Notes: generated by a model from the sequence alone, not told the origin. A DNA stretch of 64,000 nucleotides from Candidatus Fimadaptatus faecigallinarum (GCA_018714445.1 DVNK01000032.1:18157-82156), one strand, 5' to 3'. Counted from the first letter of the stretch, positions 37,738 through 50,691 are shown. Program-made: numbers and translations.

Positions 37738-38892
37738 TCAGCGCTCAAACGCCACTTCGCCGTTCACGATAGAATGCGTCACATGCGAGCGCGCATCCAG
37801 CGGATGGCCATCGTACAGGCAGATGTCGGCGTCCTTGCCCGCCTCGAGCGAGCCCACGCGGTCAGCCAGACCTATCGCCTCTGCGGCATTGATCGTTATC
37901 GCCTTGAGCGCGCCCTCCTCGCTCAGGCCGTTGCGCACGCAGATGGCAGCCTCCACGGCCAGATACTGCTCGGGTATGACCGGCGAGTCGGTCATCAGCG
38001 CGAACTTCACGCCCGCCTGCTCGAACTTGGCCGGCGCTTCAAACGTCAGATTGCCCAACTCGATCTTGCTGCGGTCGGTGAACAGCGGGCCCAGCGTGAC
38101 CGGTATCTGCTCCTTGGCCAGCCGGTCGAGTATCAGATAGCCCTCCGTGCAGTGCTCAAGCGTCATGTTCAGGTTGAACTCGCGGCCCAGACGTATGGCC
38201 GTAAGTATGTCGTCGCTGCGGTGCGCGTGGCACTTGACCAGTATCTCGCGCTTCAACGCCTTGACCAGCACCTCGAGTCCCAGATCGCGGTCAGGCCGCT
38301 TGTCCGGGTCGGGATTGTCCATCTTGCGCATGTAATTCTGGGCCTTCACGAACGCCTCGCGTATCACCGACGCCGTGCCCATGCGCGTCATGGGCAGCTT
38401 GCCCTTGCTGCCATAGCAGCGCTTGGGATTTTCGCCGTACGCCATCTTTAGCGCCAGCGGTTCGCGGATTATCATGTCCTCAAGGTAGCTGCCCGCGGTC
38501 TTCATCGCCACGAACTGGCCACCTATCGCGTTGGCCGAACCGGGGCCGGTCGCAACCGTCGTAACGCCGCCCGCCAGCGCCTCGCTGAAGCACCGGTCGC
38601 GTGCGTACAGGCTGTCCAGCGCGCGCATCTGCGGCGTCACCGGATCGGTTATCTCATTGCCGTCCGAGCCCTCAAAGCCCATCGAGTCATCCCACATGCC
38701 TATGTGGCAGTGCGCGTCCACCAGGCCCGGCAGCGCGTACAGGCCCTTGGCATCTATCACACGCGCATCGGGCGCGCTCAGCGCGCTGTCCACGGCGACT
38801 ATGCGTCCCGCGTCTATCAGCACGTCGCCCTGCGGCAGGTACTGGCCCGCCATGGTGTACACCTTTGCGTTTTTGATGAGCAGCATTTGCAT
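37738..38892 (-). CDS. amidohydrolase family protein
   Basis: LLIKNAKVYTMAG; DAKGLYALPGLVDAHCHIGMW; C-terminal SLEAGKDADICLYDGHPLDARS. Confidence 0.9.
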   Translation of the reverse strand: MQMLLIKNAKVYTMAGQYLPQGDVLIDAGRIVAVDSALSAPDARVIDAKGLYALPGLVDAHCHIGMWDDSMGFEGSDGNEITDPVTPQMRALDSLYARDRCFSEALAGGVTTVATGPGSANAIGGQFVAMKTAGSYLEDMIIREPLALKMAYGENPKRCYGSKGKLPMTRMGTASVIREAFVKAQNYMRKMDNPDPDKRPDRDLGLEVLVKALKREILVKCHAHRSDDILTAIRLGREFNLNMTLEHCTEGYLILDRLAKEQIPVTLGPLFTDRSKIELGNLTFEAPAKFEQAGVKFALMTDSPVIPEQYLAVEAAICVRNGLSEEGALKAITINAAEAIGLADRVGSLEAGKDADICLYDGHPLDARSHVTHSIVNGEVAFER

Positions 38893-39079
38893 CCTCCTTC
38901 GCCGGGCGCGAGGCCCGCACCTTGTCGCAATGTAAACTTCCCATTGCATTTTAGCGCTTTTGGCGCGCGTTTGCAACATATTTCTTCAGCCACGGCGCCC
39001 GGGCCGACCGGCGCAAACCGCCCGCACGGCATCAGAATGCGCGCAGGTTGGCCATCTGCATATCGATGCAGCGCACGCG

Positions 39080-39385
39080 TCAGCCGTCGCCAAACAGCTC
39101 GCGCACCAGTTCACGCGCCTCGTCAAGCTGCTCGTACGGCACAAACACCCGCTGCCGCTCCAGGTTGTGCCCGACCTCCTGCGACAGCGCCGCCCCCAGC
39201 GCGCTGCGCGTCACGCACGGTATGCCGTTCTGGCCCAATACGTCCATCAGCATGCCCGCCCACATCGCCGGCCGCTCGTCCAGCAGGCAGAAGTCGCCCG
39301 GCCGTGGCGCGCGCAGTTTGCGCCGGTTGCAGCGCACGCACCGTTCGCCCTCCGTAAGCAACATGCAGTTCTCGCAGTAATTCAT
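39080..39385 (-). CDS. DUF2007-like protein with N-terminal zinc ribbon
   Basis: MNYCENCMLLTEGERCVRCNRRKLR; FCLLDERPAMWAGMLMDVLGQNGIPC..V.VPYEQLDEARELV. Confidence 0.65.
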   Translation of the reverse strand: MNYCENCMLLTEGERCVRCNRRKLRAPRPGDFCLLDERPAMWAGMLMDVLGQNGIPCVTRSALGAALSQEVGHNLERQRVFVPYEQLDEARELVRELFGDG

Positions 39386-39787
39386 ATGAATACTCCTTTC
39401 GCTCGCCCGGGCGCGAGGCCCGGCGCTGCAACGCATCGCCCGTGCGGCGGCCAAACGCGCCAGCGCCATTCAACAGATCAAATAACCTCAGCATCGCCCG
39501 ATAAGCCCAACGGCACTACGCTGCGCCAATGAGCTACGCAGCACCGGCTTCCAACTCAGCGGCACGCTCCGCTGATGCCACGGCCCGGTTCAACGCCGGT
39601 CCCCATGCCGCATATCCCGATTCGATCTGATGACGGCGCAGCCTCCGCCGATATTAAGCGTTATGCACTGACCATGCATATCGATACGCCCAACGCCCAA
39701 ACCGCGCCTCAGCCACGGCCAACTTCACCATACCGCCCAAAACGCAGCCGCGAGCCAGCCAGCGCCGGCCCGCGGTAGTATGTCGCA

Positions 39788-41074
39788 TCAGATATTCCAC
39801 TGTATCGCGCCCGAATGCCGTATATCCAGCACGGTGCAGCTGTGCGCGCCGAAAACGGCTTCCAGCTTGCGCGTGAACGTGGGCAGCATGTCGTTGGGCA
39901 CGAACGCAAGTATCGTGCCGGCAAAGCCGCCGCCATGTATGCGCCACGCGCCCTTGCCTTCCAGCATCCGGCGGCACATCTCCAGCGCCAGCGCCAGCGG
40001 CTCCTCGGTCTGGCCCGCGACGTACACGTTCTGCAGCAGTTTCCAGCTGCTCTCGCCCGAGGCGATTATCAGCCGGAAGAACTCGTTCAGATCGCCCTGC
40101 TTGAGCGCTTCGACCTGGCATTTGACGCGCTCGTTCTCGTCAAAGAAGTGCAGCGCGCGCAGTATCGCGCGATCGCTGACCTTGCCGCGCAGCTTGTCGA
40201 TGCCTTCCTCGACCTGCTCGGGCAGCACCTCGCGCAGCACGTTGCAGCCGAACTGCGCCGCGACCTGCTTCATCTCGATCGGTATCGCCGCGTACTCGCC
40301 GGTCAGGTCGGCGTGGTTGCCGCCCGCGCCCACGACTACCAGCGCATACCCGCGCGCCGCAAAGTCGAAGTCGACGTTCTCCACGCGCGGCGTGGACTTG
40401 CGGAAGTCTATCGTGACCAGTCCGCCCAGCGCGCTGGCCGCCTGATCCATCAGGCCCGAGGGCTTGCCAAAGTACACGTTCTCGGCATACTGCGAGATCT
40501 GCGCCAGCTCCAGGCCGGTCAGCTCGCCGCCGTTGTACATGCCGTTTAGTATGTCGGCCATCAGCACTTCAAACGCCGCAGACGACGACAGGCCCGAGCC
40601 CTTGAACACGCTCGAGGTCACTATCGCGTTGAAGCCGCCCACGCGCTTGCCCAGCTGCTTAAAGCGCGCCGCCACGCCGCGTATCAACGCCATGGACGTC
40701 TCCTTTTCGGACTCTACGGCGTCAAGCTTGTTGGTATCCACCACCAGCGCGCCGTTGTAGCCCTCGGAGTATACGGTGATTATGCCATTGGCCGTAGGCG
40801 CGGCTATCGCCACGGTGTCCAGGTTGACGCCCGCAGCCAGCACGCGGCCAGCCTGATGATCGGTGTGGTTGCCGCCTATCTCCGTGCGGCCCGGCGCCGA
40901 GAAGAAGCTCACGCCTTCCACCGTGCCGAACTCCTCACTGAATCGCTTGGCTATGCGGCTGTAACGCTCCATCTGGTACAGCAGCACGCCCTCGCGCTTG
41001 CCGTAAAGCTCCTGGAACTTGCCTGCGGCCTCATTGGACCTCAGGTACTTCAAGATATCAGGCAGATTATTCAT
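39788..41074 (-). CDS. galK: galactokinase
   Basis: FFSAPGRTEIGGNHTDHQAGRVLAAGVNLDT; FKGSGLSSSAAFEVLM; GGGFAGTILAFVP. Confidence 0.93.
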   Translation of the reverse strand: MNNLPDILKYLRSNEAAGKFQELYGKREGVLLYQMERYSRIAKRFSEEFGTVEGVSFFSAPGRTEIGGNHTDHQAGRVLAAGVNLDTVAIAAPTANGIITVYSEGYNGALVVDTNKLDAVESEKETSMALIRGVAARFKQLGKRVGGFNAIVTSSVFKGSGLSSSAAFEVLMADILNGMYNGGELTGLELAQISQYAENVYFGKPSGLMDQAASALGGLVTIDFRKSTPRVENVDFDFAARGYALVVVGAGGNHADLTGEYAAIPIEMKQVAAQFGCNVLREVLPEQVEEGIDKLRGKVSDRAILRALHFFDENERVKCQVEALKQGDLNEFFRLIIASGESSWKLLQNVYVAGQTEEPLALALEMCRRMLEGKGAWRIHGGGFAGTILAFVPNDMLPTFTRKLEAVFGAHSCTVLDIRHSGAIQWNI

Positions 41075-41254
41075 AGCAGTACATACTCTCCCATCCGTAA
41101 AATATGACTGGCCCTGCGCGCGCAATGTCGCGCGCCTGCGTCGCCGCTCCGCTCAGCTGCGGCAGTCGGCGCGTATACTTATTATTATTTTATACTACTC
41201 AAACCTGTTTTTCAAGCGCTTCTTACAAAAATCGCGTAAATAATCGCGAGCCAA

Positions 41255-42610
<1,356 letters not shown>

Positions 42611-42649
42611 TCACAGCGGCGCGGCCGGCAAGACCGCGCCGCATAAAAC

Positions 42650-43675
42650 CTACCTTATGAACATCGCGTCGCCAAACGAGAAGAACCGGTATTCGCGTTC
42701 TACCGCCTCGCGGTACACCGCCAGCGCATTCTCGCGTCCCATGAACGCCGATACCAGCATCAGCAGCGTAGAACCCGGCAGGTGGAAGTTGGTTATCAGC
42801 GCGTCCACCGCCTTGTAGTGGTAACCCGGGTATATGAATATGCTGGTGTCGCCCGCGCCCGCGTGAACTATGCCGTCCTCGGTGGCGGCGCTCTCCAGCG
42901 TGCGCACGCTGGTCGTGCCCACGCACACTATCCGCCGTCCGCGCGCCCGCGCCGCGTTAATGCGCGCGGCCGCATCCGGGGTCACCTCCCAGTGTTCGGT
43001 GTGCATCTCGTGATCCTCGATGTGCTCCTCCTTGACTGGGCGGAACGTGCCCAACCCCACATGCAGCAGTATCGGCACAATATCTATACCCTTGGCCGCT
43101 ATGCGCTCCAGCAGTTCGGGCGTGAAGTGCAGCCCCGCCGTGGGCGCGGCCGCCGAGCCGTCCTCGCGCGCATACACCGTCTGATAGCGCGTGGGGTCCT
43201 CCAGCTTTTCGTGTATGTACGGCGGCAGCGGCATCTCGCCCAGTGCGTCCAGCAGTTCCTCGAACACGCCCTCATACTCGAACCTGACCGTGCGCATGCC
43301 GCCCTCGTCTATCGACAGCACCTGCGCATGCAGCCGTCCGCCGCCAAACTCGAACCGCGTGCCCGGCTTGGCCCGCCGTCCCGGCCTGAGTATCACCTGC
43401 CAGGTGTCCATCGACAGCCGCTTGAGCAGCAAAAACTCTATCGGCCCGCCGGTGTCCTCGCGCACGCCATAAAGCCGCGCCGGTATTACACGCGTCTCGT
43501 TTATCACCAGCGCGTCGCCCGGCTCCAGGTACTCGATTATGTCCCGAAACACCCGGTGCTCGGGCGCGCCGCCCGTGCGCGAGCACACCATCAGCCGGCT
43601 GGAGTCGCGCGGCTCCACCGGCGTCTGCGCTATCAGCCGCTCGGGCAGATCGTATACAAAATCAGACGTATTCAC
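42650..43675 (-). CDS. queA: S-adenosylmethionine:tRNA ribosyltransferase-isomerase
   Basis: [68 protein letters not shown]. Confidence 0.97.
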   Translation of the reverse strand: MNTSDFVYDLPERLIAQTPVEPRDSSRLMVCSRTGGAPEHRVFRDIIEYLEPGDALVINETRVIPARLYGVREDTGGPIEFLLLKRLSMDTWQVILRPGRRAKPGTRFEFGGGRLHAQVLSIDEGGMRTVRFEYEGVFEELLDALGEMPLPPYIHEKLEDPTRYQTVYAREDGSAAAPTAGLHFTPELLERIAAKGIDIVPILLHVGLGTFRPVKEEHIEDHEMHTEHWEVTPDAAARINAARARGRRIVCVGTTSVRTLESAATEDGIVHAGAGDTSIFIYPGYHYKAVDALITNFHLPGSTLLMLVSAFMGRENALAVYREAVEREYRFFSFGDAMFIR

Positions 43676-43677
43676 AC

Positions 43678-44736
43678 TTACACCTCGTCGTCAAATTCAA
43701 ACCTGAGCTGTTCGACCGCCGGGCCATCCTCGCGCGGCATGGGCTGCTTCATGTGCTCGTACGCCGCCGGCGTAAGCACCCGCCCCCGCGGCGTGCGCAT
43801 CATAAAGCCCAGCTGCATCAGATACGGCTCGTACACGTCCTCGATCGTGCCGGCATCCTCGCCGGTCGACGCCGCCAGCGTGTCCAGTCCCACCGGCCCC
43901 CCGCCGAACTTCTTTATTATCGTCATCAGCATCGCGCGGTCGGTGCGATCCAGCCCCAGCTCGTCTATCTCCAGCAGGTTCAGCGCCTCGGCCGCCACCG
44001 CGCGCGTTATCACGCCGTCGCCGCGCACCTGCGCATAGTCCCGCACGCGCTTTATCAGCCGGTTGGCCACGCGCGGCGTGCCCCGCGAGCGCCGCGCTAT
44101 CTCCAGCGCGCCCTCGTCCTTGCAGTCGATCTTGAGTATGCGCGCCGAACGCGCCACTATCTGCGCCAGTTCCTCGGGCGTGTACAGCTCCAGCCTGAAC
44201 GATATGCCGAACCGGTCCCTGAGCGGCGAGGACAGCATGCCCGCCCGCGTCGTCGCGCCTATCAGCGTGAACTTGGGCAGATCCAGCCGCAGCGAGCGCG
44301 CCGACGGCCCCTTGCCTATCATTATGTCCAGCGCGAAGTCCTCCATCGCCGGGTACAGCACCTCCTCGACTGCGTGCGAGAGCCGGTGTATCTCGTCGAT
44401 GAACAGTATGTCGCCCTGATTGAGGTTGGTCAGTATGCTGGCCAGATCGCCCGGGCGCTCTATCGCCGGGCCTGAAGTGGTGCGTATGTTCTGGCCCATC
44501 TCGGACGCGATTATGCATGCCAGCGTCGTCTTACCCAGCCCGGGCGGGCCGTACAGCAGCAGGTGGTCCAGCGGTTCGCGCCGCTTGACCGCCGCCTGTA
44601 TGAACACGCTCAGCGACTCCTTGAGCCGCTTCTGGCCAAAGTAGTCGGCCAGCGCGCGCGGACGCAGCGTCAGCTCGCTCTCGTCCTCCTGCTCGCGCAT
44701 GGCCGTGGTAATAAGTCTGTCGTCATCCTGCCGCAT
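43678..44736 (-). CDS. ruvB: Holliday junction DNA helicase RuvB
   Basis: [66 protein letters not shown]. Confidence 0.97.
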   Translation of the reverse strand: MRQDDDRLITTAMREQEDESELTLRPRALADYFGQKRLKESLSVFIQAAVKRREPLDHLLLYGPPGLGKTTLACIIASEMGQNIRTTSGPAIERPGDLASILTNLNQGDILFIDEIHRLSHAVEEVLYPAMEDFALDIMIGKGPSARSLRLDLPKFTLIGATTRAGMLSSPLRDRFGISFRLELYTPEELAQIVARSARILKIDCKDEGALEIARRSRGTPRVANRLIKRVRDYAQVRGDGVITRAVAAEALNLLEIDELGLDRTDRAMLMTIIKKFGGGPVGLDTLAASTGEDAGTIEDVYEPYLMQLGFMMRTPRGRVLTPAAYEHMKQPMPREDGPAVEQLRFEFDDEV

Positions 44737-44781
44737 AATACCTCCCCACCGCCGGGGCGCGCGCCCCGGACCGTCCATGCG

Positions 44782-45375
44782 CTAGCCGCGGTCCATCCCG
44801 CGCAGCGCCATAAGCACGAGCTTGTCCACGCTGTCGGCGCTGTCGGACACCGCCGCAATCGCGCGCTGCGCATCCTGCGCGCTGTAACCCAGCGCCATCA
44901 GCGCCTCTATCGCCTCGCCGACCGGGCCCGTGACCGCACTGGCCGGCAGCGCCGACGTTCCTTCAAGCGCCGCGTTGTCTATCTTCTCGCGCAGCTCAAG
45001 CACCACGCGCTGCGCGGTCTTTTTGCCCACGCCCGGCGCGCGCGATATCGCCGTCACGTCGCCGGTCACTATCGCCACCGACAGCTCGCGCACGCTCAGC
45101 GCCGACAGCATGTTCAGCGCCGTGCGCGGGCCTATGCCCGACACCGCGCGCAGCTTTTCGTACAGCGCCTTTTCCTCGCGCGTCGCGAAGCCGAACAGCT
45201 CCAGCGCATCCTCGCGCACGCTCAGCACCGTAAAGCACTTCATGCGCTCGCCCACGCGCGGCGCGGCGCTTATCGTCGTGCGCGAGCAGATCAGCTCGTA
45301 CCCTACTCCGCCGCAGTCTATCACCAGCGAGTCGGCTCCCTTTTCGGCCAGCACGCCGTCTATATGCGCATACAT
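44782..45375 (-). CDS. ruvA: Holliday junction DNA helicase RuvA
   Basis: VIDCGGVGYELICS; SGIGPRTALNMLSA; APGVGKKTAQRVVLELREKI. Confidence 0.96.
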   Translation of the reverse strand: MYAHIDGVLAEKGADSLVIDCGGVGYELICSRTTISAAPRVGERMKCFTVLSVREDALELFGFATREEKALYEKLRAVSGIGPRTALNMLSALSVRELSVAIVTGDVTAISRAPGVGKKTAQRVVLELREKIDNAALEGTSALPASAVTGPVGEAIEALMALGYSAQDAQRAIAAVSDSADSVDKLVLMALRGMDRG

Positions 45376-45639
45376 TGCGCGCCACCTCCCATGTCCGCCA
45401 TCGCGGGCATTCTGTCGAGATAATATTCATCAGCCTGGCACGCGCTACCGGTCGCATGGCGCGCCTGGACGGCCCGCTTTTGTGCGCCGCCGTTAAATCG
45501 CAATGGCACGGCGTGCGGCGATATTGCCGCCGTACATGCCAGGCCGCGCTCAACCTATACTTGCACGCCGCATCGCGCTGAACCGGCATAACCTGCGCGC
45601 TGAACCGCCGCGCTTTCGTTGCCATGCCGCGCGATGGTG

Positions 45640-46065
45640 AGCGCTGGCGGAAAGCTACGCGTTGACGTGCGGGATAGGCCGCACTGCACACTGGCGAGCG
45701 CTTAACCGCCCGATGCGCCGTCGCCCGGCATGGGATAGGCACCTTCGCGCGCTGGCGAACGCTGGCGGAAATCTACGCGTTGACGCGTGGGATAGGCTGC
45801 ACCGCACGCTGGCGAGCGCTTAACCGCCCGATGCGCCGTCGCCCGGCATGGGATGGGCACCTTCGCGCTCTGGCGAGCGCTGGCGGAAATCTACGCGTTG
45901 ACGTGCGGGATAGGCCGCACTGAACACTGGCGAGCGCTTAACCGCCCGATGCGCCGTCGCCCGGCATGGGATGGGCACCTTCGCGCGCTGGCGAACGCTG
46001 GCGGAAATCTACGCGTTGACGCGTGGGATAGGCTGCACCGCACGCTGGCAAGCGCCGCCCGCGAA
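45640..46065. repeat. intergenic tandem repeat, 118-bp unit, about 3.6 copies, with alternating A/B units
   Basis: ctggcggaaa at 45644, 45762, 45880 and 45998. Confidence 0.95.
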
Positions 46066-46110
46066 TTGCCCGTCGTCTATGCCGATGCCGGATGTCGGGC
46101 TCGAGCGCCG

Positions 46111-46605
46111 TCACTTGATGCGGTATATCGCGCGCGCCTGCCGCGAGTGCGCGTGACAGATCGCCACCGCCACCGCGTCGGCCGCGTCGTCCGGACGGAT
46201 TATCGCGTTCATGCCCGTCAGCATCTTTACCATCTGCTGTACCTGCGCCTTGTCGGCCTTGCCGTAGCCGGTCACGGCCAGCTTGATCTGCATCGGCGTA
46301 TATTCGTACAGTTCCTCGGTGCGCTGCGCCGCCGCCACCAGCGCCGCCCCACGCGCCGCGCCCACGTTCATCGCCGTGGTCACGTTGCGCGCAAAGAACA
46401 GCTCCTCAAACGCTATCTCATCGGGTCGGTACGTGTCTATCAGCTGGTTCATGCCCAAAAAAATAGAGCGCAGCCGCTGCGGCGTCGGCGACTTGGCCTG
46501 CGTCTCGATGCAGCCGTATTGCACCAGCTTTATCTTCTGCCGGTCAAAGTCTATAACTCCGTACCCCATCAGCGCCAGCCCGGGGTCCACTCCCAGTATC
46601 CTCAT
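46111..46605 (-). CDS. ruvC: crossover junction endodeoxyribonuclease RuvC
   Basis: MRILGVDPGLALMGYGVI; AFEELFFARNVTTAMNVGAARGAALVAAAQR. Confidence 0.96.
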   Translation of the reverse strand: MRILGVDPGLALMGYGVIDFDRQKIKLVQYGCIETQAKSPTPQRLRSIFLGMNQLIDTYRPDEIAFEELFFARNVTTAMNVGAARGAALVAAAQRTEELYEYTPMQIKLAVTGYGKADKAQVQQMVKMLTGMNAIIRPDDAADAVAVAICHAHSRQARAIYRIK

Positions 46606-46761
46606 ATGCCAATACCTGCCCATATTCTCATACTGTAATAATACAGCCCCGCGGCCCGCCATGTCAAGCTACCCGCACCCCTCAAACCCAAACGCCAAGT
46701 TGCTTTGCGGTAAATTTCCGCGCCCGTCCAAAAATATACATACAGTTTACACCAGAGCTAT

Positions 46762-46775
46762 TGTATTTTTATGCA
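46762..46775 (+). promoter_or_regulatory. candidate ArgR/AhrC operator upstream of argG
   Basis: TGTATTTTTATGCA, reverse complement TGCATAAAAATACA, 13/14 to the palindromic ARG box TGMATWWWWATKCA. Confidence 0.45.
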
Positions 46776-46856
46776 CGAAGTTGTATACTCTTTGTGTGCT
46801 GAGGGACACGCGACGCCGTAGGGCGCGCGCAAACATATAACTGGAGGTATATCACA

Positions 46857-48074
46857 ATGGCTAAGGAAAAGGTCGTGCTCGCGTATTCGGGCGGTCTGGA
46901 TACGACGATAATAATACCGTGGCTCAAGGAAAACTACGATTGCGAAGTCATCGCGGTGGCGGTGGACGTGGGTCAGGGCGAGGAACTCGCGCCGCTGAAC
47001 GAAAAGGCGATAAAGTCCGGCGCTAGCAAGATATACATAGAGGACGTGCGCGAGGAGTTCGTGACCGACTGCATCTGGCCCACGCTGCAGATGGGCGCGG
47101 TGTACGAGGGCGAATACCTGCTGGGCACCAGCTTTGCCCGGCCCGTGATAGCCAAGCGCCTCGTCGAGATTGCCAAAAAGGAAGGCGCCACGGCGATCTG
47201 CCACGGCGCAACCGGCAAGGGCAACGATCAGGTGCGCTTTGAGCTGACGATAAAGGCGCTCGCACCCCACATGAAGATAATCGCTCCCTGGCGCATATGG
47301 GACATTAAGACCCGCGAAGAGGAGATCGATTACGCCGAGGCGCGCGGTCTGGACGTGCCGGTCACCAAGAAGCGCCCCTACTCGATGGACCGCAACCTCT
47401 GGCACATCTCCCACGAGGGCGCCGACCTGGAGGATCCGTGGAACGAGCCGCCTGAGGATCTGTGCCTGATATGCAAGCGCCCCGAAGATGCCCCCGATAA
47501 GCCCGAATACGTCGAGATAGACTTCGAGCAGGGCATACCCAAGAAGATAAACGGCGTGGCCTATGGCCCGGTCGAGATAATCGAAAAGCTCAACGAGATC
47601 GGCGCGCGCAACGGCGTTGGCATAGCCGACCTGGTCGAGAACCGCCTGGTGGGCATGAAGAGCCGCGGCGTGTACGAGACCCCCGGCGGCACGATACTCT
47701 ACAAGGCCCACTCGATACTCGAATCGATAACCCTGGATCGCCAGACCGCGCACTACAAGGAGCAGATGGCCGTGCGCTTTGCCGAGCTGGTTTACGACGG
47801 CTGGTGGTACACCACGCTGCGCGAGTCGATGAGCGCGTTCGCGGCCAGCACCCAGAAGTACGTGACCGGTACCGTCAAGCTCAAGCTGTACAAGGGCAAC
47901 CTGATACCCGCGGGCGTCAAGTCCCCGTACACGCTCTACATGGAGCAGATAGCCACCTTCGGCGACTCCAAGGAGCTCTACGACCACAAGGACGCGGGCG
48001 GATTCATCAACCTGTTCGGCCTGCCGCTCAAGGTGGACGCCATGATGAAGGAACGCGCAGGCATAACCGACTGA
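46857..48074 (+). CDS. argG: argininosuccinate synthase
   Basis: [44 protein letters not shown] upstream. Confidence 0.97.
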   Translation: MAKEKVVLAYSGGLDTTIIIPWLKENYDCEVIAVAVDVGQGEELAPLNEKAIKSGASKIYIEDVREEFVTDCIWPTLQMGAVYEGEYLLGTSFARPVIAKRLVEIAKKEGATAICHGATGKGNDQVRFELTIKALAPHMKIIAPWRIWDIKTREEEIDYAEARGLDVPVTKKRPYSMDRNLWHISHEGADLEDPWNEPPEDLCLICKRPEDAPDKPEYVEIDFEQGIPKKINGVAYGPVEIIEKLNEIGARNGVGIADLVENRLVGMKSRGVYETPGGTILYKAHSILESITLDRQTAHYKEQMAVRFAELVYDGWWYTTLRESMSAFAASTQKYVTGTVKLKLYKGNLIPAGVKSPYTLYMEQIATFGDSKELYDHKDAGGFINLFGLPLKVDAMMKERAGITD

Positions 48075-48186
48075 AAGCCTTACATGTGAATACCCGGGCC
48101 GCGCGCGGCATTATTGGATATGCGGCGCGCGGCCCGTTTGTCGCATAAACTTACACACCGGCGCACTGCGCCGCGCAAAGGAGCGG

Positions 48187-49578
48187 ATGGCTATGAAGCT
48201 ATGGGGCGGCCGCTTTGAAAAGGCCACCGACGGCATGGTCGACGACTTCCACTCGTCGATATCGTTTGACAAGCGCCTGTACAGGCAGGACATACTCGGC
48301 TCGATAGCGCACGCGACGATGCTGGGCGAACAGGGCATAATACCCAAATCCGACGCCGATCTTATCGTCGAGGGCCTCAAGGGCATACTCGCCGACATAG
48401 AAGCCGGCAAAGTCACATTCGAGATCGACGCCGAAGACATACACATGAACGTCGAAAAGCTGCTGACCGAGCGCATAGGCGCGGCGGGCGGCCGCCTGCA
48501 CACCGGGCGCAGCCGCAATGACCAGGTCGCTCTCGACGTGCACATGTTCGTAAAAGACGCTATCATTAAAGTGCAGGCCGAACTGGAAGCGCTGCTCAAC
48601 ACGCTGCTCAACATTGCGCGCGCCAACCTGCACACCGTCATGCCCGGCTACACTCACCTGCAAAAGGCACAGCCGATAACGCTGGGTCATCACATGATGG
48701 CGTACTTCCAGATGTTCCGGCGCGACTGGCAGCGGCTGGAGGACCTGTTTGTGCGCGCGGATGTGATGCCGCTGGGCTCGGGCGCGCTGGCAGGCACGAC
48801 GTACCCGCTCGACCGGCAGCGCGTGGCCGAGCTGCTGGGCTTTGGCGCGATAAGCATGAACTCGCTGGACGGCGTGAGCGACCGCGACTTCATAATAGAG
48901 TACGCATCGGATGCGTCGATGACGATGATGCACCTGTCGCGGTTCTGCGAGGAGCTGATACTCTGGTCGAGCAACGAGTTCGGGTTCGTAGAGATGGACG
49001 ACGCGTTCTCGACCGGCTCGTCGATAATGCCCCAGAAGAAGAACCCCGACGTATGCGAACTGATACGCGGCAAGACCGGGCGCGTGTACGGCGATCTGAT
49101 GGGGCTGCTGGCGATGATGAAGAGCCTGCCGCTGGCCTACAACAAGGACATGCAGGAGGACAAGGAAGCGCTGTTTGACGCCCACGACACGGTGTACAAG
49201 TGCCTGATGGTGTTCACCGCGATGCTGGAGAGCGTGAAGTTCAACGCGGCTCGCATGGAGCGCGGCGCGGCTGGCGGCTTCACCAACGCCACCGACGCCG
49301 CCGACTACCTGGTCAAGAAGGGAATGCCGTTCCGCCAGGCACACGAGGTCGTGGGGCGGCTGGTGCTGGATTGCATAAAGCACGACAAGGCGCTGCTCGA
49401 CCTGTCGCTTAGCGAGCTCAAGCAGTACTCGGAGCTGTTCGACGAGGACGTGTACGAGGCGATATCGCTGCACGCGTGCGTCGACCTGCGCTCGACCGTG
49501 GGTGGACCGTCGCCCGACGCCGTCAGCGCCGCGATAGATGAGGGCGCTGCATGGCTGGATGCGCATAAGCACGGCTGA
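48187..49578 (+). CDS. argH: argininosuccinate lyase
   Basis: [60 protein letters not shown]. Confidence 0.97.
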   Translation: MAMKLWGGRFEKATDGMVDDFHSSISFDKRLYRQDILGSIAHATMLGEQGIIPKSDADLIVEGLKGILADIEAGKVTFEIDAEDIHMNVEKLLTERIGAAGGRLHTGRSRNDQVALDVHMFVKDAIIKVQAELEALLNTLLNIARANLHTVMPGYTHLQKAQPITLGHHMMAYFQMFRRDWQRLEDLFVRADVMPLGSGALAGTTYPLDRQRVAELLGFGAISMNSLDGVSDRDFIIEYASDASMTMMHLSRFCEELILWSSNEFGFVEMDDAFSTGSSIMPQKKNPDVCELIRGKTGRVYGDLMGLLAMMKSLPLAYNKDMQEDKEALFDAHDTVYKCLMVFTAMLESVKFNAARMERGAAGGFTNATDAADYLVKKGMPFRQAHEVVGRLVLDCIKHDKALLDLSLSELKQYSELFDEDVYEAISLHACVDLRSTVGGPSPDAVSAAIDEGAAWLDAHKHG

Positions 49579-49644
49579 TGGGCCTTGTCTGGCAGATATG
49601 GAGACGCCATAGTGCCCGCATGTTCTGATATATGGCATCGGTGG

Positions 49645-49870
49645 GCTGGCGCTCGGTAAAATGCTGAACTGGCACGCTTGGGTGATTTGGCCGTCTTTAT
49701 TGGATTGCGCTCGGCAAAACGCTGAGCTGGCGCGCATGTGCGGATTGGTCGTCTTTATCGCCTTGCGCTCGGTAAAATGCTGAGCTGACGCGCATGTGCG
49801 GATTGGTCGTCTTTATCGCCTTGCGCTCGGTAAAATTCAGAGCTGACGCGCATGGGTTAATAGACGCCCT
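49645..49870. repeat. intergenic tandem repeat, 58-bp unit, about 4 copies
   Basis: gctcggtaaaa/gctcggcaaaa at 49651, 49709, 49767 and 49825. Confidence 0.95.
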
Positions 49871-50264
49871 CACTCAGCAAGACGCTAAGCCTGCGCAATC
49901 TATGCACGTACAGGACTGATTGCGCGTTCGGATTCGGTCAGCATCCCGGCCCATGCCCCCGCGCTCGCATGCATGGCGCGCAGACTTGCTCCACTCCCCC
50001 GGCGCATATTCGATTAATAGTCGTGGATGAGTGTACATATCCGCGATAGATATGATATAATGTCCATGTACCCAGACGGGCGCGGTCGCTTAACGGGCGG
50101 CCGCGCTCGTCGGCTTATTTACGCATACGAGGAGGCTGAGACTGCATGCTTGATCCCATCACATGCGCCGCCTGAGCAAGGGCCGCGCAGCCATACTATG
50201 ATTAAATAGAAGTTGCTGAACAGGGCCTTTGCCGTTCCATATATAAGCATATAAGGAGCGCGAC

Positions 50265-50576
50265 ATGAGCTACAAGAAGGCAACGAACCTGCTGCCCGAC
50301 GAACTGCTGCGCAAAGTCCAACAGTACGTCGATGGCGAGCTGATATACATACCCCGGCTGGACGCCCACAGGCGCGACTGGGGGCAGGATACCTCCACAC
50401 GCCGCGAGCTGGCCGCGCGCAATGCGCTGATACTGGCCGACCACCGCGCCGGCATGAACACGCGGCAATTAGCCGAAAAGTACTTTCTCTCCGAAAAGAG
50501 CATTCAACGCATACTGCGGCAACTGCGGCGCTGCGCCGCTGACGACCCCGCAGACGGCGGCACGGGCATGGACTGA
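50265..50576 (+). CDS. CD3324-like small HTH protein
   Basis: MSYKKATNLLPDELLRKVQQYVDGELIYIPRLDAHRRDWG..TSTRRELAARN..IL.DHRAGMNTRQLAEKYFLSEKSIQRIL. Confidence 0.75.
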   Translation: MSYKKATNLLPDELLRKVQQYVDGELIYIPRLDAHRRDWGQDTSTRRELAARNALILADHRAGMNTRQLAEKYFLSEKSIQRILRQLRRCAADDPADGGTGMD

Positions 50577-50691
50577 GTTCCAGCCCGTGCTTTTTCATGT
50601 ATCATATTTAGTTTGTATCCGAATATTAGGTTGGACGCGCCGCCCGGCAATGGTACAATCGCCTAAAGTACACGGTAAGGCGGTGCGCCAT

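Noticed and set aside
48199-49737. 512-aa minus-strand ORF
   Set aside because: Antisense to argH.
50040-50170. Possible TPP-type riboswitch (GGCTGAGACTGCATGC) near a TATAAT box upstream of the CD3324-like gene
   Set aside because: Only the CTGAGA fragment matches; the conserved ACCTGATCTGGATAATGCCAGCG half is missing and the downstream gene is unrelated to thiamine.
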